From Bin80 sp965207565 (GTDB taxonomy: Bacteria > Bacteroidota > Rhodothermia > Rhodothermales > Bin80), in NCBI GenBank assembly GCA_965207565.1, contig CBDBMQ010000001.1, positions 124,001 through 188,000 on the forward strand: DNA of 64,000 nt, read 5' to 3'. The number at the start of each line of letters is the position of its first letter. The stretch's first letter is position 1. A model generated the notes under the pieces. That model had not been told where the DNA came from, did no database searches, and saw nothing but the letters and a program-made list of their open reading frames with translations. This document shows positions 9,412 through 18,711 of the stretch, piece by piece. The position numbers and the translations under genes are program-made.

Positions 9412-11309
9412 CCACAATGCCAAGTAAATCTAAACCACCCACACCCCGGTGGCTCTCGAATGAAGATCTCTATTTTTGGGATCAAGGAGAATTGACCAAG
9501 AGCTACGAGCGGCTTGGTGGACATTTGCAAGAAGATGGCGCCTGGTTTGCGGTCTGGGCACCGCATGCAGATACCATTCATGTCATTGGGGATTTTAATG
9601 ACTGGCAGGCAGAGGCGTATCCCATGCAAAGAACCGGAAGCGGTTGCTGGGAATGCTTCGTTCCTGGTGCTTCAAGGGGGCAACGATACAAATACCGCAT
9701 CCGGCACGGTCTGTATACAGCGGACAAGTGTGACCCCTTCGCGGTTCAAATGGAACCACCCGTATCCCAGGGAAGCAGTGTGCAGGGCCTCTCTGCCGTT
9801 TTGAATCCCCTGCAGTATGACTGGCAGGATGAAGCCTGGATGAATCAGCGGGATGGGGCGGCTACGCTGCAAAAGCCGATCTCCATCTACGAGGTGCACC
9901 TTGGATCCTGGCAGCATAAAGAATACGGCACCTCCCTGTCCTACCGGGAACTTGCCGGGGCACTGGCAGATCACGTCAGCGGCCTGGGTTTTACCCATAT
10001 TGAACTGCTTCCTGTTGCTGAGCATGCCTTTTATGGATCCTGGGGATATCAGGTGGTCGGGTACTTCTGCCCGACGTACCGATACGGCTCTCCCGAAGAT
10101 CTGATGTTTCTGATTGACACACTCCATCAGCGGGGGATTGGCGTGATCGTCGACTGGGTCCCCGCCCACTTTGCTACGGATCCACAAGGGTTGGTCTATT
10201 ATGATGGGTCCACCCTGTTTGAGTACGATGACCCCAAAATGCGCTACCACCCGGACTGGGGGACCTATATTTTTGACTATGGCAAAGCCGGGGTACGGAA
10301 TTTCCTGATCTCGAACGCACTCTTCTGGCTGGACAAGTACCACATCGACGCTTTGCGCGTAGATGCCGTCGCCTCCATGCTGTACCGGGATTATTCACGC
10401 GATGAGTGGTCTCCAAATATGTATGGTGAGCGTGAAAACCTTGAGGCGATTGATGTCCTCAAAAAAACCAACGAGGCCATCTACTCGCATTTTCCAGGTG
10501 CCTTTACCATTGCAGAAGAATCGACTGCCTTTCAAGGGGTATCCGCCCCAACCTACGACCAGGGACTCGGCTTCATGTACAAGTGGAATATGGGCTGGAT
10601 GAACGATGTGCTCGACTATATGTGTGAGGATCCGGTGCATCGCAGGTACCACCATAACCTGTTGACCTTCTCCTTCGTGTACGCATTCAGTGAGCACTAT
10701 ATCCTTCCTCTTTCGCATGATGAGGTCGTTCATGGTAAGGGATCCCTCTGGGATCGTATGCCGGGAGATGAGTGGCAGAAAGCCGCCAATTATCGACTCC
10801 TTCTAGGACACATGTTTGGGCATCCCGGTAAAAAAATGCTCTTTATGGGAAGCGAGTTTGCCCAAACCCAGGAATGGAATCATGACCATTCATTGAACTG
10901 GGATCTGATCAACAGTCCCCTGCATGGCGGTATCCTTCGCCTCGTGAAAGATCTAAACACTCTATACCTGGAGTGCCCCGCTCTCTGGAATGATGGCCCG
11001 GACGGCTGGTCATGGGTTGGCGAGCATGTCAATGACTCGATTCTTGTCTATGAGCGGAAACAGGGCTCCGAAAGCATCGTGTTCGCTCTGAACATGACTC
11101 CGGTTCCGCGAGAAAATTTCAGAATTGGCGTTGACAAAGAGGGCCTCTGGCACGAACGCCTAAATAGTGATGCATCCCTGTATGGAGGAAGTGACATGGG
11201 CAACATGGGGCGCGTGGAGAGCATGCCCGTTCCATGTCATGGCCGCCCCTCAAGCATCGTCGTGACGCTCCCTCCACTTGCCTTCCTGGTACTACAGAAG
11301 AAATCCTGA
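9408..11309 (+). CDS. glgB: 1,4-alpha-glucan branching enzyme
   Basis: GH13 branching enzyme that adds alpha-1,6 branches to the linear glucan made by GlgE. It has 633 residues with an N-terminal CBM48 (FAVWAPHADTIHVIGDFNDW), then the catalytic barrel with IYEVHLGSWQ, HIELLPVAEHAF, nucleophile Asp in DALRVDAVASML (about 319), acid/base Glu in TIAEESTAF (about 370) and LPLSHDEVVHGKGSL. The start is either GTG 9408, which overlaps the glgE stop (GTGTGA), or ATG 9417; both imply translational coupling with glgE. The 1,4-glucan synthase and branching steps are thus co-expressed, a known GlgE-GlgB arrangement. Confidence 0.95.
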   Translation: MTTMPSKSKPPTPRWLSNEDLYFWDQGELTKSYERLGGHLQEDGAWFAVWAPHADTIHVIGDFNDWQAEAYPMQRTGSGCWECFVPGASRGQRYKYRIRHGLYTADKCDPFAVQMEPPVSQGSSVQGLSAVLNPLQYDWQDEAWMNQRDGAATLQKPISIYEVHLGSWQHKEYGTSLSYRELAGALADHVSGLGFTHIELLPVAEHAFYGSWGYQVVGYFCPTYRYGSPEDLMFLIDTLHQRGIGVIVDWVPAHFATDPQGLVYYDGSTLFEYDDPKMRYHPDWGTYIFDYGKAGVRNFLISNALFWLDKYHIDALRVDAVASMLYRDYSRDEWSPNMYGERENLEAIDVLKKTNEAIYSHFPGAFTIAEESTAFQGVSAPTYDQGLGFMYKWNMGWMNDVLDYMCEDPVHRRYHHNLLTFSFVYAFSEHYILPLSHDEVVHGKGSLWDRMPGDEWQKAANYRLLLGHMFGHPGKKMLFMGSEFAQTQEWNHDHSLNWDLINSPLHGGILRLVKDLNTLYLECPALWNDGPDGWSWVGEHVNDSILVYERKQGSESIVFALNMTPVPRENFRIGVDKEGLWHERLNSDASLYGGSDMGNMGRVESMPVPCHGRPSSIVVTLPPLAFLVLQKKS

Positions 11310-11386
11310 TATACTTTTTGCATCCTATGTCCGTCAAAACCGTAACAGTAAACTTGATTCTGTCAATCCAAATGACCAATTTCGTC

Positions 11387-13762
11387 ATGAAATATTTCTC
11401 TCTCTTACTGCTTTTCGCCGTGCCATCTGCGGCTTATGCCCAGATTAATGCTCTCGGCCTTGCTACGGAGACCACCGTAAATTCCGTTCTGGTAGGGCAC
11501 CCCGTGCCCGATGACGACCAGCCGGGAGTCGTCTACATCTATCAATACACAGGCGACGAAGAGGGATGGCAGGTCGCCGGTGAACTCATGGCCTCGGATG
11601 CTACAGCAATGGATGGGTTTGGCTACCAGATCGTTGCCAATGGAGACCATCTTGCAATCGGCGCACCCTCTTTAGAAGGAACCGGTGGTGCAGTTTATGT
11701 CTTTGCCCAAAATAGCGAAACCGGTGACTGGGAAGAGGTTGCCAAGTTGTCTGGCTCCGCGGAGTCTCCCATTGGTGGGAGCGTTGCCTTTTCGGGAACC
11801 ATGCTTGCTACAAGTGGCATGACCGGTGTTAATGCCACCAGTTCCGTTTCTGTTTACATGCGTGGAGAGGATGGCTTTGAAGAGGCAGGCATGCTGACAT
11901 ACGAGAATATGCAAGAAGCGGATTTATTTGGTTCGTCCATTGCAATTGCAGGCAATGGAGCCGTCTATGTTGGCGCTCCTGGTGCCAATGAAGGTGCTGG
12001 AGCCGTATACCATTTTACGAATAACGACGGTCAGTGGCACGGCCAGCAAATCCTGAGTGGTGATCATGAAAATGTTGATGGTCAGGGGCTGGGAGTCGTC
12101 CTACAGGCGGTTGCCGACTCAATGCTCCTCGCGGGTGCTCCAGGAATTGTTCCCAACATAGCACCAACCCAATTACCGCCTCCGGGCAAACTGGTCTGGG
12201 CCGTAATTGGCACGCAGGGCCCCGAAGTTCTCCAAGTACTTGATACAGCAACTGAGACCTTCGATCTCTTCGGCCTCGGGTTCAGTTCCGATAATACAAC
12301 CCTGCTTGCAGGCTTACCCATCGCCGATGGGCAGGTGGGAGCGGTGTGGTCCTACGAACTGAGTATGGACTCCTTGCAATGGGCGAAGACCAGTACCATC
12401 GAAGCGGGGACCGGAGATCAACTGTTTGGCATGATTATTTCCCTTGGAGAGGATACAGCCGTAGTCAGTGCTCCTGGTTCCAACCTTGGAAAAGGTAGCG
12501 TTCGCGTGCTGAGCATGAATGCTGAGACAGGAGAATGGTCCTCCAGTAATGCCCTGAAAACCGGTAAAGAGGTTGTACTCCTCTCAAGTGATGCTGTAGA
12601 CTGTGCCGACGGGATGGCCGGACAGTTTGACTGTGGAAATGTTGATCTGCTCTCCTTTATGACGATTGAAGATCTCGGAGGGGGCGACGGAATCCAAGCG
12701 AATGATGTCTGGGGCTGGGTTGACCCTGAAACCAACCGCGAATATGCCTTGGTGGGACGAACCGATGGAACCTCTTTTGTGGACATCACCGATCCGGCCA
12801 ACCCGGTCTTGAAAGGAGACCTGCCATTGACCGAAGGTGCAACCCCGAATTCCTGGCGGGACATCAAGGTCTATGCCGACCACGCATTCGTTGTAGCTGA
12901 TAATGTGGGGGAGCACGGCATGCAGATCTTTGACTTGACCCGTCTTCGTGAGGACAGTGACGCACCGGTCACCTTCACGGAAGACGCGATTTATGATGGC
13001 ATCGCCAGTGCCCACAATGTCGTGATCAACGAAGATACCGGATTCGCCTATATCGTTGGAAGCAGTGGCGGTGGAGAAACCTGTGGAGGAGGATTGCACA
13101 TAGTCAATATACAGAATCCTCTCTCTCCTCAATTTGCCGGCTGCTTTGCAGATCCGAGCACTGGCCGATCAGGTACAGGCTATTCGCACGATGCACAGTG
13201 TGTGATCTACGAAGGACCGGACACCGAGCACCAAGGAAAAGAGATTTGCTTCAACTCAAATGAAACCGCACTGAGCATCTCGGATGTCACGGATAAAGAA
13301 AATCCTGTTGCCCTCTCCGTAGCAGAATACCCAAATGTATCGTATGCTCACCAAGGCTGGGTCACCGACGATTTCGAGTACTTTTATATGAACGATGAGA
13401 TTGATGAACTGAGTGAAAAGGTCGTGGGGACGCGGACCCTCATCTGGAATATAACGGACCTGGATGACCCCCTGTTGGAGAAGGAATTCACGTCAGAGAA
13501 TCTCTCGAGTGATCATAACCTGTACATTCAGGGAGATGTGATGTATCAGTCCAATTACATGAGTGGGCTACGCATCTTTGACATCAGTGATCGCACCAAC
13601 CCGGTAGAAATCGGCTTCTTTGACACCTACCCGATAGGCACAGACAAGCCGGGGTTTGAAGGATCGTGGAGTAATTACCCTTACTTCCCCAGTGGCACGA
13701 TTATCGTTACCAGCATCGGTGAGGGACTCTTCATCGTCCGAAAACAAAATCTTGATATCTAG
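11387..13762 (+). CDS. Secreted FG-GAP / choice-of-anchor B (LVIVD) propeller protein
   Basis: Exported protein of about 791 residues; exact role unknown. The signal peptide MKYFSLLLLFAVPSAAYAQ supports ATG 11387 (ATG 11372 is an alternative), and the frame upstream of it overlaps glgB. Residues about 20-390 contain integrin-like FG-GAP repeats (FGYQIVANGDHLAIGAP, LFGSSIAIAGNGAVYVGAP, VVSAPGSNLGKGSV). The second half is the choice-of-anchor B family: WGWVDPETNREYALVGRTD, FVDITDPANPVLKGDLP, SAHNVVINEDTGFAYIVG, YSHDAQCVIYEGPD and LRIFDISDRTNPVEIGFF, a chain of LVIVD-type blades. It is followed 17 bp later by another propeller gene and then a VCBS lipoprotein. No C-terminal sorting domain is visible. 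Confidence 0.85.
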   Translation: MKYFSLLLLFAVPSAAYAQINALGLATETTVNSVLVGHPVPDDDQPGVVYIYQYTGDEEGWQVAGELMASDATAMDGFGYQIVANGDHLAIGAPSLEGTGGAVYVFAQNSETGDWEEVAKLSGSAESPIGGSVAFSGTMLATSGMTGVNATSSVSVYMRGEDGFEEAGMLTYENMQEADLFGSSIAIAGNGAVYVGAPGANEGAGAVYHFTNNDGQWHGQQILSGDHENVDGQGLGVVLQAVADSMLLAGAPGIVPNIAPTQLPPPGKLVWAVIGTQGPEVLQVLDTATETFDLFGLGFSSDNTTLLAGLPIADGQVGAVWSYELSMDSLQWAKTSTIEAGTGDQLFGMIISLGEDTAVVSAPGSNLGKGSVRVLSMNAETGEWSSSNALKTGKEVVLLSSDAVDCADGMAGQFDCGNVDLLSFMTIEDLGGGDGIQANDVWGWVDPETNREYALVGRTDGTSFVDITDPANPVLKGDLPLTEGATPNSWRDIKVYADHAFVVADNVGEHGMQIFDLTRLREDSDAPVTFTEDAIYDGIASAHNVVINEDTGFAYIVGSSGGGETCGGGLHIVNIQNPLSPQFAGCFADPSTGRSGTGYSHDAQCVIYEGPDTEHQGKEICFNSNETALSISDVTDKENPVALSVAEYPNVSYAHQGWVTDDFEYFYMNDEIDELSEKVVGTRTLIWNITDLDDPLLEKEFTSENLSSDHNLYIQGDVMYQSNYMSGLRIFDISDRTNPVEIGFFDTYPIGTDKPGFEGSWSNYPYFPSGTIIVTSIGEGLFIVRKQNLDI

Positions 13763-13778
13763 GCGAATTCCTAGTCAT

Positions 13779-15131
13779 ATGCTAAGGAAATATTTTTCTG
13801 GCGTTGCATTTTTTCTAGTGTTGTCTCATGGAAATGTGTTGGCGCAATCGGCACCTACCATTTTCAGCCGAGATGTCCTGCCCATCATCCAGGAAAAATT
13901 CGCTCCGCTCCTAGAGCGGGAGACCGGTCTCTCTCTTGAGTCATGGGATGGGATCATGGCGGGATCCGATTACGGGGAGATTGTCATCCCTTACGACCCG
14001 GATGGGAGTTTATTGGTCCGCCTAGCCACTAACATCTTTGACGAAGACTCGCTGAGCGTCCACGCCGCAGAACTGTCTGATGAAGATATCATGGCAGTTC
14101 AATCATGGATTGAGCGTGGTGCCCCGAATGACGAGGGGCACATTGCCTACTCGGATGCATCCAATCTCCTGTATGCCTGCATCCAGGGAGCCGCCAAAGT
14201 CGCGGTCATTGATATGGATGCGAATCTGGTCATCCGAACAATTGATCTGCAGGAGTTGGGCTTCACAGAAAACTCCAGACCTCATCATGTCGCCGTTGAA
14301 CCCGACGGATCCGCATTCTACGTCTCTCTGATCGGGGACGACACCGTGCTTAAGTTCAACCGAAATAATGAGTTGGTTGATCAAATTGATTTTGAGCGCC
14401 CGGGGATGTTGGTGATCAGCCCTGCGGACAGTTTACTGTTTGTCGGACGTTCTATGAGAGCCGTCAATCCCCCCCGCCGAATCGGTATCGTTGAGCGCGG
14501 TGATATGGAGATTGAAGAACTAGATGTATTCTTCCCCCGCCCCCATGCTCTGGCCGTCCATCCAACCGGTACACACGTGTACGTGGGAAGCCTTGCACAA
14601 AATGAGATGGCCGCGATTGACGTTGCCACCGAGGAAATTTTACTAGAAAGGATCCAGGGAGAGCAGCACACACTGGTCCAATTTGCTGTCTCTCCAGATG
14701 GCCAGATGATAGTTGTGGGAGGGCAACTTTCCGGGGAGTTTTTCTTCTTTGACCTGTCGGATCCTTTGATTCCATCCTTGGACGGATCTATCAAGGTTGG
14801 GATGGCGCCGTGGCATCCCGTGTTCAGCCCGGATGGTAACTTTGTCTGGTTTGGCAACAAGATGGGCAATCGTGCCACGGTTGTAGATGTTGCCAAGCGC
14901 ATCGTCGTAGCAACCATTGAAGGGCTTTCAGAGCCCCATGGGGCTGCCATCTCACCGGATGGACGCAATGTATATATTTCCAACAATAATCTCAAGGGAG
15001 CCTATCCTGGCCGATACACATGGCAGGATAGTCATCTCCCGGGGATCATTGCAGTCATTGACTCGGAATCTCGTGAAATCACAAAAATGCTTGAAGTGGG
15101 CCCGAATCCCACTGGTCTCGGGACCCGATAG
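13779..15131 (+). CDS. Exported YVTN-type beta-propeller with heme-less cytochrome-like N-terminal domain
   Basis: Predicted periplasmic or surface protein of 450 residues. ATG 13779 gives a signal peptide (MLRKYFSGVAFFLVLSHG ending in LAQS). The next 90 residues resemble the Planctomycete-type cytochrome domain in layout (FSRDVLPIIQEKFAPL, then LSLESWDGIMAGSDYG and PYDPDGSLLVRLA, then DIMAVQSWIERGAPND), but the position of the CxxCH heme motif reads KFAPLLE, so heme attachment is not expected. From about residue 130 there are YVTN-like blades (KVAVIDMDANLVIRTIDL, HHVAVEPDGSAFYVSL, HALAVHPTGTHVYVGS, APWHPVFSPDGNFVWFGN, PHGAAISPDGRNVYIS). Such domains usually accompany copper or organic-substrate sensing, which is unproven here. 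It overlaps the next gene by 41 bp if the TTG start there is right. Confidence 0.75.
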   Translation: MLRKYFSGVAFFLVLSHGNVLAQSAPTIFSRDVLPIIQEKFAPLLERETGLSLESWDGIMAGSDYGEIVIPYDPDGSLLVRLATNIFDEDSLSVHAAELSDEDIMAVQSWIERGAPNDEGHIAYSDASNLLYACIQGAAKVAVIDMDANLVIRTIDLQELGFTENSRPHHVAVEPDGSAFYVSLIGDDTVLKFNRNNELVDQIDFERPGMLVISPADSLLFVGRSMRAVNPPRRIGIVERGDMEIEELDVFFPRPHALAVHPTGTHVYVGSLAQNEMAAIDVATEEILLERIQGEQHTLVQFAVSPDGQMIVVGGQLSGEFFFFDLSDPLIPSLDGSIKVGMAPWHPVFSPDGNFVWFGNKMGNRATVVDVAKRIVVATIEGLSEPHGAAISPDGRNVYISNNNLKGAYPGRYTWQDSHLPGIIAVIDSESREITKMLEVGPNPTGLGTR

Positions 15132-16947
15132 AAACTGGGTCGTACTTGGTCTTGTCCTTTCTTTCCTGTCCGGCTGTGCAACCACAGAGACTGCCCGCCA
15201 GGGGCGCATTGCGTTTCCACCTTCCTACGTCCAGGAGATCTATGGAATAGAGGTGCTCGGAACAGATGGCGAACCTCTTGACCATCCGTTTCATGGTGGA
15301 TTTAATCTACCCAGACCACAACTGGTTGATATTGATGGGGATCATGACTTGGACCTGTTTGTCCAGGAGTTAACTGGGCACATCAAGTATTTCGAAAACA
15401 CCGGCAGCACCACTGCGCCCTCGTTTACCTGGCGCAGTGATCAATATCAGGGTCTGGATGTCGGGGAATGGTACCGGTTCGTTGATCTGGATCAAGACGG
15501 TGACTATGACTTGATCGGCGAAACCGTCTTCAGTTATGTACGGCTTTTTCGCAACGAAGGAACCGCTACCTCTGCCTCCTTTGCCGCACCCCTGGATTCA
15601 TTACCGGATGCAGAAGGGGAGCCGCTCTTTATGGATCGCCAAAATATTCCGACCATCATCGACTTGGACTGTGATGGACTCCTAGATCTGTTTATTGGCC
15701 GTGTCAGCGGGACGGTACTGCACTATGAATCTGTTGGCAAGGATGAATCTGGTCTCCCAAGATTTCGCCTTGTGACCGAACGGTTTGAGGACATAGAGAT
15801 TCTTGGCATGTTTGCCACTCTGCACGGTGCCAATGCTCTTTCGTTCCACGATATTGATCAGGACGGCGATGAAGATCTCTTTTGGGGGGATTTTTTCGAA
15901 GCGGGCATTTTACTTATTTCCAATACCGGGACCTGTGCGGAGCCGAACCTTCGCAATGAACCGATTGCCTATCCGCCAGACGACCCGATCAAGACCAGCG
16001 GCTACAATTCCGTTCTCTTTGCTGATCTTGACGGGGATGATACCGCTGAACTGATTTTCGGAGTACTTGGCGGTGCATTCAATCCAAATACGTCTGCAGT
16101 GGACAATCTCTACTACATGGATCCGACACCAGAGGGGCTTGTGCCAAAAACAAAAACATTATTGTCGGGAATTGATGTCGGCGCAGACTCTTACCCTGTA
16201 TTTGCTGATCTAGACGCAGACGGAGATCAGGACCTTCTGATCTCCAACAAGATCTCAACGCACGACTTTAATACCGCCACCATCCATTACTTTGAAAACA
16301 TTTCTGTACCCGGGCATCTTCGCTGGCAACAGCGACCGCCGCTTCCCATCGGGGGCCATTACAACCTCGCACCTGCTGTGGCGGACCTTGATGCAGATGG
16401 AGATTTGGATATGCTGGTTGGCACCTGGAACAAGGGCAGTTTGTATTTCCGCAATGATGGGACCCCGAATGTGCCGGATTTTGTGCTGGACGAAAGTAAT
16501 ACAGTAACGCTTACCCGTGGCAGTAACAGCACGCCTGCCCTTGTAGATATTGACGCGGACGGGGACCTGGACCTTTTTGTTGGCGAGTCATCGGGAGACC
16601 TGAATTTTTACCGCAACAACGGCAACCCCGGTGCACCGCAATTTGACCTCGTCAGCGACAAATTCGAAAGCATCGACGTTGGGCGACGAAGTGTTCCCCG
16701 CTTTGCCGACTTAGACGGAGATGGAGACCAGGACCTGATCCTAGGCCGTGAGTCCGATGGGGCTGCCCTCTACATCAATGAAGGCACTGCAGAGGTCCCC
16801 GTATTTGTTGAATCCGGCACACTTCCTGCTCCGTTGCCGATCCTGGCAGTCCCTGCGTTTATAGATATTGACGCAGACGGCGACTTGGATATGTTCAGTG
16901 GTGGGCTAGGTGGTGGACTATTACTTTTCCGTAACACGCAGTACTGA
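15091..16947 (+). CDS. FG-GAP/VCBS-repeat lipoprotein
   Basis: Outer-surface lipoprotein candidate of about 618 residues. There is no ATG near the lipoprotein signal. TTG at 15091 gives a basic n-region (LKWARIPLVSGPDR), a hydrophobic stretch and a lipobox (LSFLSGC), so I take it as the start. The frame also runs open further upstream. At least ten calcium-loop repeats are visible, for example DIDGDHDLDLF, DLDQDGDYDLIG, DIDQDGDEDLFWG, DLDADGDQDLLI, DIDADGDLDLFVG and DLDGDGDQDLILG, each between strands typical of VCBS/FG-GAP propellers. It is the last gene of a three-gene unit of exported propellers. A role in cell-surface binding or a glycan-utilisation complex is plausible but not shown. Confidence 0.8.
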   Translation: MKWARIPLVSGPDRNWVVLGLVLSFLSGCATTETARQGRIAFPPSYVQEIYGIEVLGTDGEPLDHPFHGGFNLPRPQLVDIDGDHDLDLFVQELTGHIKYFENTGSTTAPSFTWRSDQYQGLDVGEWYRFVDLDQDGDYDLIGETVFSYVRLFRNEGTATSASFAAPLDSLPDAEGEPLFMDRQNIPTIIDLDCDGLLDLFIGRVSGTVLHYESVGKDESGLPRFRLVTERFEDIEILGMFATLHGANALSFHDIDQDGDEDLFWGDFFEAGILLISNTGTCAEPNLRNEPIAYPPDDPIKTSGYNSVLFADLDGDDTAELIFGVLGGAFNPNTSAVDNLYYMDPTPEGLVPKTKTLLSGIDVGADSYPVFADLDADGDQDLLISNKISTHDFNTATIHYFENISVPGHLRWQQRPPLPIGGHYNLAPAVADLDADGDLDMLVGTWNKGSLYFRNDGTPNVPDFVLDESNTVTLTRGSNSTPALVDIDADGDLDLFVGESSGDLNFYRNNGNPGAPQFDLVSDKFESIDVGRRSVPRFADLDGDGDQDLILGRESDGAALYINEGTAEVPVFVESGTLPAPLPILAVPAFIDIDADGDLDMFSGGLGGGLLLFRNTQY

Positions 16948-17013
16948 CCCGTCAGAGCCGCCCGGATTGCCCCACCCCATCCATACGATCCAGCCAAACG
17001 CCTATGAGTGGGC

Positions 17014-17241
17014 TTAGATATAGTTAGCGTACGCCCTGTATCGCTTGTATATCGAATACGCAAGCACGCATCCAACCAGTATCCCTGTCCAGTGGTATTC
17101 GCCAAAGCCCACGAAAATAGACACAAGCAGCACCATGGCACCTATGGAAACCCACAACTGCTGCTTGGATTCCTGCCATCTGAGGACCGCGAACCCAATA
17201 AAAAGAGAGACAAGCGCGAGTGCTACTATTAAGGATTCCAT
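17014..17241 (-). CDS. Small two-helix membrane protein
   Basis: Seventy-five residues from the ATG at 17241. The frame extends to 17274, but MESLIVALALVSLFIGF begins the first membrane helix directly. Two hydrophobic segments (about residues 4-20 and 29-62, with SIGAMVLLVSIFVGF and ILVGCVLAYSIY) flank a short loop QESKQQ, with a basic end YKRYRAY. No family recognised. It sits between the end of the VCBS gene and the ribonucleotide reductase debris. Confidence 0.5.
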   Translation of the reverse strand: MESLIVALALVSLFIGFAVLRWQESKQQLWVSIGAMVLLVSIFVGFGEYHWTGILVGCVLAYSIYKRYRAYANYI

Positions 17242-17407
17242 ATTATTCTCCAGTATTACTCGGTGATGGGGCAAATGTTAGGAAAACCTTCAGCACAGAC
17301 CAACCCCAAGCACACAGTGCAAACCCGACTACTGATAGTTACTGCACTGTCCTAAACCATGTTCCTTGGAAACCAGACCAGCCTGATTTCTAAGGAACAC
17401 CGAATTT

Positions 17408-17650
17408 TCACCCACAACCACTAGAGCTCCCGCACTGTGAACAGACATAGCAAGCACCGCTGCGCACCGTAATCGCCCCACAAGTTGAACAAATCGGCGC
17501 ATCGTTCTGATTCTGATACGTACCGTTCTCAACATCCACTGCTTCCATAGCACCAACCGCTTCTGCCTTCTGAGGAGAACTCACCGGAACCGTCTCTGAT
17601 TGCGTCGATAGCTCTTTTACATCTTCTGCATCCCAGTGTCCCTGTACACA
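17408..17650 (-). pseudogene. nrdJ: 3' tail of B12-dependent ribonucleotide reductase
   Basis: Only the last 80 or so codons of the gene are present, in a frame ending at TGA 17408-17410. The tail carries the characteristic NrdJ C-terminal cysteine module: DAPICSTCGAITVRSG, then ACYVCSQCGSSSGCG, i.e. CxxC, then CxxCxxC. Upstream the frame runs through WDAEDVKELSTQSETV and breaks near 17650, where a group II intron reverse transcriptase sequence begins. The body of nrdJ, more than 800 residues, is absent from the window. This is a gene remnant left by rearrangement, not a functional reductase. Confidence 0.75.
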
Positions 17651-18098
17651 GTCTGGACGATATTGTCCTCCAGGTCTGCAATCTCGAGCGGTCGTGTCCC
17701 GTCTGGCTTGGGTATATGTACCCGCCGACTTGGGGTCGCTCGAAACGATCTACGGTGCATGTGCGTGCATAGATCCGCGATGCGCTGATCTACGTCCGCT
17801 TCGTACGCCTCCCATGTCACCTGATCCACCCCCGGTGACGCATCCCGCTTTAATGCGAAAAACGCCGCCTCAATGAATCCTCGCTGATATGGTGCAGTAA
17901 CGTGGTGTACTTCGGGTTCCGTTGAATGAATTCCCCTAGACGCTCAATCCCTTGGTGCACATGTGCCCATTGCTGCGTATGGTGTGTGCGAGAATCTTGC
18001 GCCTTCCCCTCGGGTGAGGGCGCAAGATTCTCCTGCTCCGCAGGCTGCCCCTTGTTCGCAGGTCTCACGGCTACTATGCCCTCATCTGACTTCTCCAT
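17617..18098 (-). pseudogene. ltrA: Truncated group II intron reverse transcriptase (LtrA-like)
   Basis: The N-terminal part of a group II intron-encoded protein. The start at 18098 (MEKSDEGIVAVRPANKG) and the long basic linker are typical of these proteins in Bacteroidota, followed by LLHHISEDSLRRR. One base is then lost or gained near 17860, and the other frame continues as AAFFALKRDASPGVDQVTW, the RT0/RT1 region with PGVDxVTW. It goes on through DQRIADLCTHMHRRSF, then PSRRVHIPKPDGTRPL and IADLEDNIVQ, and stops there: the palm domain with YADD, the maturase domain and the intron 3' end are missing. The sequence passes directly into the nrdJ tail. Confidence 0.78.
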
Positions 18099-18440
18099 CT
18101 TGTGCTTCTTAGACTTCGGCGTCTTCCGCCTTCTCTAAACTAAACGGCCCCGTACGACAACAGAGCAATATGGAGACCTCCCAGGTCCCGACAAAGTGCG
18201 TACATGCGTTCTTCGACACCGTGGGCCTGTATGTTATCTCACCATAGCGATGGCATACATGTTGCCTTCGACCATTACCACGGCCTCGGCGACCCAGATC
18301 ATGACCATTTCGATGCTCATTCGCTCTGGCCACACGTACCGCTACCGACGCGTCACATGTTCCCGGATGCGAAGCAGGTGTGCACATGTGACGCTTTGCA
18401 GGGATCCTCGCAGATCACTACGCACGGCTCGCGGAAATAT
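18099..18440 (-). other. Probable 5' RNA part of the truncated group II intron
   Basis: The minus strand just upstream of the reverse transcriptase reads GTCGGGACCTGGGAGGTCTC and then GGAAGACGCCGAAGTC, a leader arrangement I associate with group II introns of this type. No protein frame in this stretch looks real. I could not fold it or locate the intron 5' boundary, so the left edge is a guess. From about 18440 to the sulfatase start at 18712 I see no recognisable gene. Confidence 0.35.
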
Positions 18441-18711
18441 GTGTTTCGGTTAAACTTCATATTTCAGGACTTGCGCCCGCTACACTTTTGCCAGTTAGCT
18501 TGGCGCACGGCAATTTGGATCTCAATATCCAGAGTAGCCTGTATATTTGGTTTGGAGGGACTAGTCGCAGTATAAAAAGGCGGGTTTCCAAACAAATAGC
18601 TGCTCTGGTAAGTGAGGGACAAGTGGCCCATCAACCCAATGGTACGGTACGTATCAGCGAGCGCTAAGACCTCAATATCAGGTTTATTTCCGCTAACCCC
18701 GAAGGGATTGA

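Noticed and set aside
14381..14995. Minus-strand frame of 204 codons inside the propeller gene
   Set aside because: Low-complexity composition rich in Ser, Thr and Pro; the plus strand carries clear YVTN blades.
18392..18667. Open frame of about 90 codons upstream of the sulfatase, with a helix-turn-helix-like end (SIKRRVSKQIAALVSEGQV)
   Set aside because: No start codon that fits, no family recognised, and it lies next to intron debris. Noted as a possible fragment only.
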